The notes under the pieces are model-generated. The model had not been told where the DNA came from. It searched no databases and saw only the letters and a list, made by a program, of their open reading frames with translations. DNA of 64,000 bases from Clostridium sp. AM22-11AC (lineage in GTDB: Bacteria; Bacillota; Clostridia; Lachnospirales; Lachnospiraceae), in assembly GCF_003473545.1 (NCBI RefSeq), contig NZ_QUCM01000010.1, positions 39,611-103,610 of the forward strand. Direction: 5' to 3'. A program made the position numbers and the translations under genes. Shown in pieces: positions 8,018 to 15,326 of the stretch. How positions within the stretch are numbered: the first letter of the stretch is position 1; each line of letters starts with the position of its first letter.

Positions 8018-9508
8018 ATGCCAGTTTTTGATTTTAATGATGAACCGAAAGAAGAAAAGAAAGCACCGGAATGCACCTACACTGTGATCCGTTCCAATGA
8101 AACAACCGCTTCTCCAGAACATCCGATCCTGGTTCTGGACAACAGTAATAGAAAATGGGAGCACCATTCCTGGGGTGTATTTACAAATCCCATCCGTAAA
8201 ACAGCTTTTGAATTTCAGGTAGAAGGCGGCGGCACTGTCAGTGCTGACATCTTAAAAGTAGATGCCCGCTTTGTAAGCCTGCTTAAATGGCTGGGCGAGA
8301 GCCATATCAATGTACGCCTTTCCGGCTCCAATGAGGCGGACGGGTATGCTGTATACAAGATCCGTGAGATCGCCTTTGGCGGCGGCACCAAGCTTTCCGC
8401 AGAGGACGGCTTTTTACAGTACATGATCGAGCGCCTTCAGGCCAGCAGTGCGCCTGCAGAGGAGATCCGGGAAGAGGATGCAGATGAAGACGGCGATGAT
8501 ATGAAGCTGACCAGTTTACAGAGTATTACCGACTTTATGACCTGCGCGGGAAGGACCCTTCCTGACAATATCCGTCTTTGGGCAAGAAGAAACCTGGCAG
8601 TTGCCAATTCCCATGAGGTTTCACCGGAAGAACGCCGTCACGCACAGAGAGCTTTATCCATTATGATGAACATCCAGTGGAAGAGCAATTATTTTGAGGC
8701 CATTGACCCAGACGAGGCAAGACGGATCCTGGATGAAGAATTATACGGAATGGAACGTGTAAAACAGCGTATCATCGAGACCATTATCCAGATCAACCGT
8801 ACTCATACACTGCCTGCTTACGGTATCCTTTTGATCGGACCTGCAGGAACCGGAAAGTCCCAGATCGCCTATGCAGTAGCAAGGATCCTGAAGCTGCCGT
8901 GGACTACTCTGGATATGAGTTCTATTAATGATCCGGAACAGCTGACAGGAAGCTCCCGTGTATATGCAAACGCAAAACCAGGTATCATCATGGAGGCATT
9001 TTCCCTGTCCGGTCAGTCCAATCTTGTATTTATTATCAATGAGTTAGATAAGGCTGCTTCCGGCAAAGGAAACGGAAATCCGGCAGATGTGCTTTTAACA
9101 TTGCTTGACAATCTTGGATTTACAGATAACTACATGGAGTGTATGGTTCCTACTGCAGGTGTATATCCGATCGCAACAGCCAATGACCGTTCTCTTATCA
9201 GCGCTCCGTTAATGTCACGTTTTGCAGTGATCGATATTCCGGATTATACAGAAGATGAAAAGAAGATCATTTTCACAAAATTTGCCCTTCCAAAGATATT
9301 AAAGAGAATGAGCATGAAGGAAGATGAATGTGTGATCCTTCCGGAAGCTTTAGATGAGGTAGTCCGCCACTATTCTGATACTACCGGTATCCGTGATCTG
9401 GAGCAGGCAGCAGAGCACATTGCAGCCAATGCCCTGTATCAGATCGAAGTAAATCATGTGGATCAGGTTGTATTTGACGCAAAAATGGTTCGGGAACTGT
9501 TAGGTTAA
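8018..9508 (+). CDS. Lon-like AAA+ ATPase without a protease domain
   Basis: A 496-residue protein. Residues 1-160 form a domain I do not recognise and end in an acidic stretch. Residues 200-260 resemble the helical region preceding the Lon ATPase (ILDEELYGMERVKQRI). The AAA+ core has Walker A GPAGTGKS (274-281), a Walker B region FIINELDK, sensor 1 IATAND and an arginine finger region LMSRFAV. The usual Walker B aspartate is Asn341, while the following glutamate is kept. The S16 Ser-Lys protease domain of Lon is absent, so the protein is more likely a remodelling ATPase than a protease. It lies 12 bases before the thiX-like gene and may be cotranscribed with it. Confidence 0.75.
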   Translation: MPVFDFNDEPKEEKKAPECTYTVIRSNETTASPEHPILVLDNSNRKWEHHSWGVFTNPIRKTAFEFQVEGGGTVSADILKVDARFVSLLKWLGESHINVRLSGSNEADGYAVYKIREIAFGGGTKLSAEDGFLQYMIERLQASSAPAEEIREEDADEDGDDMKLTSLQSITDFMTCAGRTLPDNIRLWARRNLAVANSHEVSPEERRHAQRALSIMMNIQWKSNYFEAIDPDEARRILDEELYGMERVKQRIIETIIQINRTHTLPAYGILLIGPAGTGKSQIAYAVARILKLPWTTLDMSSINDPEQLTGSSRVYANAKPGIIMEAFSLSGQSNLVFIINELDKAASGKGNGNPADVLLTLLDNLGFTDNYMECMVPTAGVYPIATANDRSLISAPLMSRFAVIDIPDYTEDEKKIIFTKFALPKILKRMSMKEDECVILPEALDEVVRHYSDTTGIRDLEQAAEHIAANALYQIEVNHVDQVVFDAKMVRELLG

Positions 9509-9520
9509 GGGACAACTCAC

Positions 9521-10279
9521 ATGAAACATGTAAAAGATAAAATGATACCGGCAGTGCTTATTCTGGTGCTGCTGGTGATCTGGGAGGCAGCAGTGGACCT
9601 GCTGCACATCCCTTTATATGTACTTCCATCACCTCTGGAAGTGGTAAAAGCCCTGTTCACAGAAGGAACAGAGCTTTTTAGCCATGGCCTGACTACAGTA
9701 GGAGAGGGACTTTTGGGAATTTTGATCGCGTCAGCTTTGTCACTGGTGCTTGGAATTTCCATGGACTGGTTCCCGGCTGTGCGAAAGGGACTCTATCCTA
9801 TTCTGGTAGTGACCCAGACGGTTCCCATGATCGTTATGGCTCCGATCCTGATCATTTATATGGGATTTGGAATGGCACCGAAGATCCTTACGGTAGTTCT
9901 TATGTGTTTCTTTCCAGTGGCAGTCAGTTTTGCAGACGGACTGCAGCGGGTAGACGAAGAATATGTACATCTGGTGCGCTCCTATGGGGCAGATCGGTGG
10001 AAAGCTTATTGCCTGGTAAAGATACCGGCAGCGCTGCCGGAACTGTTTTCCGGACTGAAAGTGGCAGCGACCTACAGCATCAGCGGTGCTGTAGTAGGAG
10101 AGTGGCTTGGTTCCCAGAAGGGACTTGGCTATTACCTGTTAAGGGTAAAGAACAGCTATATGCTGGATAAGGTGTTTGCCTGCGTGGTGGTCATTATCCT
10201 GTTAAGTCTGGCTATGAACGGGCTGATCCGGGTGATCGCTAAGGTGTCTATGCCTTATGAGAGAAATAAGAGATCGTGA
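9521..10279 (+). CDS. ABC transporter permease, ThiX-like (NitT/TauT type)
   Basis: A 252-residue inner-membrane permease with about six membrane helices. The permease loop EEYVHLVRSYGADRWKAYCLV (residues about 146-166) contains the conserved helix that contacts the ATPase. The family imports pyrimidine thiamine precursors (HMP, formylaminopyrimidine), nitrate or taurine. Together with the NMT1/THI5-like binding protein and ATPase that follow, a ThiXYZ-type pyrimidine importer is likely. The start ATG follows AAGGG. An 80-base gap with a GC hairpin separates it from the binding-protein gene. Confidence 0.8.
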   Translation: MKHVKDKMIPAVLILVLLVIWEAAVDLLHIPLYVLPSPLEVVKALFTEGTELFSHGLTTVGEGLLGILIASALSLVLGISMDWFPAVRKGLYPILVVTQTVPMIVMAPILIIYMGFGMAPKILTVVLMCFFPVAVSFADGLQRVDEEYVHLVRSYGADRWKAYCLVKIPAALPELFSGLKVAATYSISGAVVGEWLGSQKGLGYYLLRVKNSYMLDKVFACVVVIILLSLAMNGLIRVIAKVSMPYERNKRS

Positions 10280-10283
10280 GTTT

Positions 10284-10298
10284 CCCGCCGCAGGCGGG
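10284..10298 (+). other. GC-rich intercistronic hairpin
   Basis: CCCGCC/GGCGGG pair around a GCA loop between the permease and binding-protein genes. No T run follows, so it may tune mRNA stability rather than end transcription. Confidence 0.4.
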
Positions 10299-10359
10299 GA
10301 GCAGGTGTACCATTTCCTGCAATCAACAGAGAAACAGACAGAAAATGAGAGGAAATATT

Positions 10360-11430
10360 ATGAAAAAATCTTGGAAAAAAGCCAGTGCTATTTTTATGGC
10401 AGCAGCTCTTGCAGCCGGACTTGCAGGCTGCGGCGCGTCTAACAATAACAATACAGCTACAACAGCTGCAGGCAAAAGCGCAGCAGAAAGCAAAGTAAAT
10501 GGTGAAAACAGCCCAGAGGCAGATAGCAAAAAAACAGATGTGACTGTTATCTTAGATTATGTTGCAAACACCAACCACACCGGTATGTATGTGGCTCTGG
10601 ACAAAGGCTATTATGAGGAAGCTGGACTTAATGTAAACATTGTAGAGCCGACAGAAGGCGCTACTGCCACACTGGTTGCAGTAGGAAAAGGTGATTTTGG
10701 CATCAGTTATCAGGAAGATGTAACCGTTGCCTTAGCGTCCAAAGACGCCCTTCCGATCAAGGCCATCGCAGCCATCATCCAGCACAATACCTCCGGTTTT
10801 GTAACTTATGCAGACAAGGATATCCACTCTCCAAAGGATTTTGAGGGAAAGACCTATGCAGGCTGGGGCGGACCTGGTGAAGAGGCTGTTTTAAAAGCTG
10901 TTATGACACAGGCAGGTGCGGATCCTTCCAAACTGAACCGTATTATCTCTGACGGTTCCGGTTTTGAAGCACTGAAAGACAAAGTAGATATTGAGTGGTT
11001 TTTTGAAGGCTGGGATAATGTAAAGTGCAAGCTGAATGATTTCCCGATCAACTACATGGAGCTGCGCCAGTTAGATGAGCGTCTGGATTACTATACTCCG
11101 GTGATCATTGCAAATAATGATACGTTAGAAAACCGCCCGGAACTGGTAAAAAGCTTCCTGGCAGCAACAGAAAAAGGCTATAAATATGCCATTGAAAACC
11201 CGGACGAAAGTGCCCAGATCCTTCACAAATATGCCCCGGACTATTCTATGGATCTGTTAAAAACATCCCAGGAATATCTGGCTGGAAAGTATATGGAAGA
11301 TACCGACCGCTGGGGTGAGATGAAGGACAGCGTATGGGATAACTATACGGACTTTATGACAGAATACGGCGTCATTGACCATGCCATTCCTGCTGCAGAC
11401 TGCTATACCAACGAATTTCTTCCAGAATAA
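10360..11430 (+). CDS. NMT1/THI5-like substrate-binding lipoprotein, ThiY-like
   Basis: A 356-residue exported binding protein. The signal peptide ends in LAGC (Cys about 26), followed by an Asn/Thr/Ala-rich linker. The mature domain starts with TVILDYVANTNHTGMYVAL and GYYEEAGL, the hallmark opening of NMT1/THI5-like proteins such as ThiY, which binds N-formyl-aminopyrimidine. GDFGISYQEDV and EWFFEGWDNV fit the same family. I chose ATG 10360, behind GAGAGGA, because it gives a clean signal peptide; an upstream in-frame start would add 28 residues. The ligand is predicted, not shown, and no TPP riboswitch precedes the operon. Confidence 0.82.
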   Translation: MKKSWKKASAIFMAAALAAGLAGCGASNNNNTATTAAGKSAAESKVNGENSPEADSKKTDVTVILDYVANTNHTGMYVALDKGYYEEAGLNVNIVEPTEGATATLVAVGKGDFGISYQEDVTVALASKDALPIKAIAAIIQHNTSGFVTYADKDIHSPKDFEGKTYAGWGGPGEEAVLKAVMTQAGADPSKLNRIISDGSGFEALKDKVDIEWFFEGWDNVKCKLNDFPINYMELRQLDERLDYYTPVIIANNDTLENRPELVKSFLAATEKGYKYAIENPDESAQILHKYAPDYSMDLLKTSQEYLAGKYMEDTDRWGEMKDSVWDNYTDFMTEYGVIDHAIPAADCYTNEFLPE

Positions 11431-11436
11431 AAGCGT

Positions 11437-11484
11437 ATTACTTATAAAAGAGTATCACTTATAAAGGAGTGCCACTTATGACAA
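11437..11484 (+). repeat. Short tandem repeat carrying the ribosome binding site of the ATPase gene
   Basis: The segment contains three imperfect copies of a roughly 17-base unit built on ACTTATAAA-GAGT. The second copy holds the AAAGGAG used by the next gene. Slippage here would duplicate or remove a ribosome binding site. Confidence 0.45.
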
Positions 11485-12224
11485 AAAAGCTGGAGGTCTC
11501 AGACCTTGTATTTGACTATGAAAACCGGAAAATACTGAACCACCTGGATTTTTCTGTAAATGAAGGGGAGTTTGTCAGTATCCTGGGACCTTCCGGCTGC
11601 GGTAAATCCACTCTTTTAAAGCTGCTTACCGGAGTTTTAAAGGCAGAGAAAGGTCATATTTTAGTGGACGGACAGGAGATAAAAGGCGTTACAGAGCATT
11701 TTGCCTATATGCCACAGAATGACCTTTTATTCCCCTGGAAGACCATTTTAGAAAATGTGTGCCTTTATGGCCGGATCCATGGAAGCGCTGATGGGATGAA
11801 GGAACAGGCAATAAAGCAGATGGAAGCCTTTGGTTTAAAGGGTTATGAAGATGAATATCCATCTTCCTTATCCGGCGGAATGCGCCAGAGAGCAGCATTT
11901 TTACGTACCCTTTTGTGCCATGCGGATATCCTGCTTTTAGATGAGCCTTTTGGCGCTTTGGATGTGATCACCAGAGGAGAGATGCAGGACTGGCTTTTAA
12001 GTGTGCGAAAACAGATGAACCGTACAGTTCTTCTTGTGACCCACGATATGGATGAGGCCATCTATCTTTCCGACCGTATTCTGGTACTGGATGCGAAAAA
12101 AGGCAAGGTACGGCAGGAATTTACAGTAAAAGAAGAAAAACGAAACAGGGAGTGGCTGTATGAACAGGGCGCTCTGCGCAGGGAGATCTATAAAGAGATC
12201 ATGGAAGGTAAGGTAAATGTATGA
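11478..12224 (+). CDS. ABC transporter ATP-binding protein, ThiZ-like
   Basis: A 248-residue cytoplasmic ATPase that powers the neighbouring permease. Walker A is GPSGCGKST (about 37-45), the Q-loop is MPQNDLLFPWKT, the signature is SLSGGMRQR, and Walker B is DILLLDEPFGALD with the switch His in VTHDMDEA. These features are typical of the NitT/TauT/ThiZ group. The start is ATG 11478, eight bases after AAAGGAG. The stop overlaps the next start (ATGA), so the TatD-like gene is translationally coupled to the transporter. Confidence 0.87.
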   Translation: MTKKLEVSDLVFDYENRKILNHLDFSVNEGEFVSILGPSGCGKSTLLKLLTGVLKAEKGHILVDGQEIKGVTEHFAYMPQNDLLFPWKTILENVCLYGRIHGSADGMKEQAIKQMEAFGLKGYEDEYPSSLSGGMRQRAAFLRTLLCHADILLLDEPFGALDVITRGEMQDWLLSVRKQMNRTVLLVTHDMDEAIYLSDRILVLDAKKGKVRQEFTVKEEKRNREWLYEQGALRREIYKEIMEGKVNV

Positions 12225-13030
12225 TACAGCTTACAGATGCCCATGCACATATAAAGAATGAAAAACAGGCCATGGAACGGATAACCTTAGGGATCCCTAC
12301 CATGGCCTGTGCCGGTACACCGGGAGAAATGCAAGAACTGGAAAAATTTGGAAGGCTGCAGGGAGCAGAAAAGATCCTGATCCCTGCCTGCGGCCTTCAT
12401 CCATGGTACAGTGACAAATGGGAACCGGAAGAGATGTTTTCCTTAATGGAAAAAGTGCCTGTAATAGGCGAGATCGGAATGGACAGTGTGTGGTGTGATG
12501 TGCCACTTGACCGGCAGAGGAAGGCTTTGGAAAAACAGCTGCAGTTTGCCTGTGAGATCAAAAAGCCGGTAGTCCTTCACACCAAAGGCCAGGAAAAGGA
12601 GATCGCCCGTATCATATCCCATTATCCAAACACCTATCTGGTCCACTGGTTTTCCGGGGATACAGGTCTTGAAGATTATTTAAAACTGGACTGCTATTTT
12701 TCCATTGGACCGGATGTTTTGTGGAACCCGGCAGTACAGAAGGTGGCAGAGCAGATGCCGGAAAACAGGATCCTTATAGAAACAGATGGAATGGAGGCTG
12801 TGGACTGGGCTTATGAAGAAGGAAAGAAACAGGGATTTCTTAAAGAGAAAAAAGAAAACCTGACGCCGGAAACTTCTCTGTTTGAGACCCTGAAAACAAC
12901 GGCAGGACTTAGAAACTGTGAACCGGAAGCGCTGGCAGAGGCGGTGTACGCCAATTTTTATCGTTTTATATCCGTTCATATGGTCGTATGGCGCAGTGAT
13001 AAATTACTAAAAACTGGACTGGTTAATTAA
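12221..13030 (+). CDS. TatD-family metal-dependent hydrolase
   Basis: A 269-residue TIM-barrel hydrolase. The metal-binding motifs of TatD enzymes are present: DAHAHI near the start, GEIGMD around residue 85, LHTKGQ (about 122), VHWFSG (about 144) and ILIETDG (about 185). TatD proteins are magnesium-dependent nucleases or amidohydrolase-like enzymes. The four-base overlap with the ThiZ-like gene suggests that it works on the imported compound, for example by removing a formyl or amino group from a pyrimidine; this is inference. The last residues are hydrophobic and divergent. No terminator is evident before the next unit. Confidence 0.75.
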   Translation: MIQLTDAHAHIKNEKQAMERITLGIPTMACAGTPGEMQELEKFGRLQGAEKILIPACGLHPWYSDKWEPEEMFSLMEKVPVIGEIGMDSVWCDVPLDRQRKALEKQLQFACEIKKPVVLHTKGQEKEIARIISHYPNTYLVHWFSGDTGLEDYLKLDCYFSIGPDVLWNPAVQKVAEQMPENRILIETDGMEAVDWAYEEGKKQGFLKEKKENLTPETSLFETLKTTAGLRNCEPEALAEAVYANFYRFISVHMVVWRSDKLLKTGLVN

Positions 13031-13072
13031 TTGAAAACTGGATGTTTGAAAAAAACCAATTATCATTTATCC

Positions 13073-13101
13073 TTGTGTTAAGCTAATAAAGCAAATACAA
13101 A
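13073..13101 (+). promoter_or_regulatory. Candidate promoter of the ECF S component and aminotransferase unit
   Basis: TTGTGT (13073-13078) and TACAAA (13096-13101) are 17 bases apart. Transcription would start near 13108, so the mRNA would begin almost exactly at the hairpin 13109-13147. Confidence 0.4.
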
Positions 13102-13108
13102 AAGAAAG

Positions 13109-13147
13109 CCTGATGCTATTCTCCCTGGGCCCCGAGAACCCGTCAGG
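13109..13147 (+). promoter_or_regulatory. Compact 5'-terminal RNA hairpin with internal loop, candidate small riboswitch or translational regulator
   Basis: An outer stem of seven pairs (CCTGATG 13109-13115 with CGTCAGG 13141-13147) and an inner stem TTCTC/GAGAA (13119-13123, 13134-13138) enclose a C/G-rich ten-base loop. The ribosome binding site GAGAGGAAAAGG begins three bases later. The inner TTCTC could alternatively pair with the GAGAG of that site. There is no T run. I do not match it to a known riboswitch class. Confidence 0.4.
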
Positions 13148-13161
13148 AAGAGAGGAAAAGG

Positions 13162-13710
13162 ATGATGAGTATGAACACAAAACAGGCAGCTGCGGCTGCA
13201 AAAAGCGGATACAGCACAAAAGAACTTGTTTTAGACGCAATGTTTATTGCACTGACCTATGTATTTACAGCATTTGTAAATGTTAGACTGCCTATCGCTG
13301 CCAATGGTGGACTGATCCATTTGGGAAATGTGCCTTTATTTATCTGTGCCATTCTGTTGGGCAAGCGCACCGGTATGTTAGCAGGCGCTTTCGGTATGGG
13401 ACTGTTTGATCTGTTATCCGGCTGGACTGCATGGGCACCATTTACATTTGTGATCGTAGGTGCTATGGGTTATGTAGTTGGTGCTATGACAGAAGGACAC
13501 CGCAGCACAGCAAGAGATGCGGCAGCGATCGCTGTAGCCTGTGTGATCAAAGTAGTTGGTTACTATATTGCAGAAGTGATCCTGTATCACAACCTGTTTG
13601 CTCCGGTTGCTTCTATTCCTGGAAACCTGGTGCAGATCGGTACAGCAGCTGTGATCGTTCTGATCTGTGTAGAGCAGCTTCGCAAGGTACTTCGTCCTAT
13701 TTTAAAATAA
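13162..13710 (+). CDS. ECF transporter S component (HmpT/PdxU-like vitamin-binding subunit)
   Basis: A 182-residue membrane protein with about five or six helices. KELVLDAMFIALTYVFT near the start, NGGLIHLGNVPLF at about residue 52 and GKRTGMLAGAFGMGLFDLLSG at about 72 are typical of energy-coupling-factor substrate-binding subunits of the broad group that includes HmpT and PdxU. S components bind a vitamin and share the ATPase/EcfT module encoded elsewhere. The next gene, a class V aminotransferase, is 31 bases away and probably cotranscribed. Pyridoxine-type or aminated substrates are possible, but the vitamin cannot be read from sequence. Confidence 0.75.
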   Translation: MMSMNTKQAAAAAKSGYSTKELVLDAMFIALTYVFTAFVNVRLPIAANGGLIHLGNVPLFICAILLGKRTGMLAGAFGMGLFDLLSGWTAWAPFTFVIVGAMGYVVGAMTEGHRSTARDAAAIAVACVIKVVGYYIAEVILYHNLFAPVASIPGNLVQIGTAAVIVLICVEQLRKVLRPILK

Positions 13711-13741
13711 GACAGAAAAATAAGAGAAAGGAACCATTATC

Positions 13742-14875
13742 ATGTACGATATCATGACACCCGGCCCAACACAGGTAAGGGAAAATGTACGTCAGGCGAG
13801 AGCGCTTGCCTGCACCAATCCAGATCTGGATGCAGATTTTTATGATTTTTATAAGGAGACCTGTGAAGAGATCAGCGAACTCCTTTATACAAAAAATGAG
13901 ACCCTGATCCTGGACGGAGAAGGCATTTTGGGACTGGAAGCAGCCTGTGCCACTCTCACAGAAAAAGGAGACCGGGTGTTGGTAATGGACAATGGAGAAT
14001 ATGGAAAAGGTTTCGCCGGTTTCGTGACTATGTACGGCGGAGAACCAGTCCTGTATTCCACAGATTACCGCAATGCTTTTGATGTAAAAGCGCTGGAAGA
14101 ATATCTGGAAAAGGATCACGATTTTAAGTATGCAGCCTTAGTGCACTGTGACACTCCAAGCGGTATGTTAAATGATGTTTCAAAGCTTTGTCCATTATTA
14201 AAGAAATATGGTATCCTGACCCTGGTAGACTCCGTTTCCGCCATGTTCGGTGAAGAAATGCGTGTGGATGATTACCGGATCGATCTTCTGTGCGGCGGTT
14301 CCCAGAAGGCAGTTTCCGCACCTCCAGGATTAAGTTTTGTTACCATCAGTAATGATGCTTATAAGGCAATGCGTTCCAGAAAAACACCGGTTGCGTCTTT
14401 CTATGCAAATATCCTGGCATTTGACGGCTACTATGAGAAGCAGTGGTTCCCATATACTATGCCGATCAGTGATATCTATGGTCTGCGTCAGGCCTTTGAT
14501 AATATTAAAAATGATCCGGGCATGTTAGAGCGCCACGCAAAGATCGGTGAAGCAGTGAGAGGAGCGGTAGTGGAAGCAGGACTGGAATTATACCAGGAAA
14601 CCGGTTTTTCCAATACAGTCACTGTATTTAATGTTCCGGAAGGAACCACAGATACAGCCATCCTTACTGCAATGAAGGAAAAATGCAACATTATGTTAGC
14701 AGGTTCTTTCGGTGCTTTTGCAGGAAAGGTGATCCGTATCGGTCATATGGGTGAAAATGCATATCCTGAAAAAGTAGAAGCTGTGATGGCCGGACTGGAC
14801 AGAGTATTTGCAGATCTGGGAATTACATTAAAATGCAGCCTGAAAGAGGCTTATGATAAGAGAATGAATGGATAA
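13742..14875 (+). CDS. Class V PLP-dependent aminotransferase (alanine-glyoxylate / pyridoxamine-pyruvate transaminase-like)
   Basis: A 377-residue cytoplasmic enzyme. It opens with MTPGPTQV, the signature of the serine/alanine-glyoxylate aminotransferase group. The PLP aspartate is in LVDSVSAMFGE and the Schiff-base lysine in GGSQKAVSAPPG (about residue 189). Family members include AgxT, PhnW, PucG and pyridoxamine-pyruvate transaminase. Coupling to an ECF S component suggests a role in salvaging the imported compound, but the substrate remains open. It is followed by a terminator that also serves the convergent DUF378 gene. Confidence 0.82.
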   Translation: MYDIMTPGPTQVRENVRQARALACTNPDLDADFYDFYKETCEEISELLYTKNETLILDGEGILGLEAACATLTEKGDRVLVMDNGEYGKGFAGFVTMYGGEPVLYSTDYRNAFDVKALEEYLEKDHDFKYAALVHCDTPSGMLNDVSKLCPLLKKYGILTLVDSVSAMFGEEMRVDDYRIDLLCGGSQKAVSAPPGLSFVTISNDAYKAMRSRKTPVASFYANILAFDGYYEKQWFPYTMPISDIYGLRQAFDNIKNDPGMLERHAKIGEAVRGAVVEAGLELYQETGFSNTVTVFNVPEGTTDTAILTAMKEKCNIMLAGSFGAFAGKVIRIGHMGENAYPEKVEAVMAGLDRVFADLGITLKCSLKEAYDKRMNG

Positions 14876-14883
14876 TGGTTTAA

Positions 14884-14920
14884 AAGAACGGGGGGCTGAG
14901 ATGCCCCCTTATTCTTTTTT
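14884..14920. terminator. Bidirectional terminator between the aminotransferase and DUF378 genes
   Basis: The stem GGGGGC (14891-14896) / GCCCCC (14903-14908) is flanked by an A-rich 5' arm and a T-rich 3' arm. It can therefore end transcription from both strands. It touches the stop codon of the minus-strand gene at 14909-14911. Confidence 0.8.
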
Positions 14921-15106
14921 GGCATAAAAGCTGATGAGATAAATACCGCATATGCCTACTATGGTATAGATGATCCGTGACAGCAATGTCATGCTTCCAA
15001 AAAGAAATGCAACAAGGTCAAACTTAAAAAGGCCGATCAGCCCCCAGTTTACAGCTCCGATAATGGATAAGGTAAGAGCTGTAGCGTCCAGTGCCGTATT
15101 TTTCAT
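14909..15106 (-). CDS. DUF378 small membrane protein
   Basis: A 65-residue protein with two membrane helices and the family core IIGAVNWGLIGLFKFDLVAFLFG. DUF378 proteins of this length are common in Bacillota and have no assigned function. The ATG is preceded by GGAGGTAAACTGCC, a good ribosome binding site. It lies alone on the minus strand between plus-strand genes, so it is an independent unit. Confidence 0.85.
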   Translation of the reverse strand: MKNTALDATALTLSIIGAVNWGLIGLFKFDLVAFLFGSMTLLSRIIYTIVGICGIYLISFYAKKE

Positions 15107-15228
15107 GGCAGTTTACCTCCTTATACATAGCCAGTATGGACCGGAGACAGTTAAAATATACATGATCTTATGGGATCATTGAAAAATCACCTGCCAAAAA
15201 ATCTGTGAAAGAGTAAAAAATTTTCAAT

Positions 15229-15290
15229 GACAATTAACGGACAGTGTGCTATGCTATGTTGCGCGGAACCTGAGTCCGCGTTTATTTATG
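15229..15290 (+). promoter_or_regulatory. Promoter and 5' hairpin of the MATE transporter gene
   Basis: An ATGACA and TATGCT pair with 17-base spacer fits a promoter. Just downstream, CGCGGA (15262-15267) pairs with TCCGCG (15275-15280), followed by TTTATTTATG. The hairpin could be a weak terminator (attenuator) or an mRNA-stabilising 5' end. Confidence 0.4.
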
Positions 15291-15326
15291 ATCTGTTTTG
15301 ATATAAGATAAGAAAGGTAGAAAATT

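Noticed and set aside
8018..9508. The Lon-like ATPase as part of an antiphage defence system
   Set aside because: No nuclease, protease, toxin or other effector gene accompanies it; its neighbours are a nutrient importer and an acetyltransferase.
9400..9521. TPP riboswitch before the ThiXYZ-like genes
   Set aside because: The characteristic CTGAGA and ACCTGA elements are absent, and only 12 bases separate the transporter from the upstream gene.
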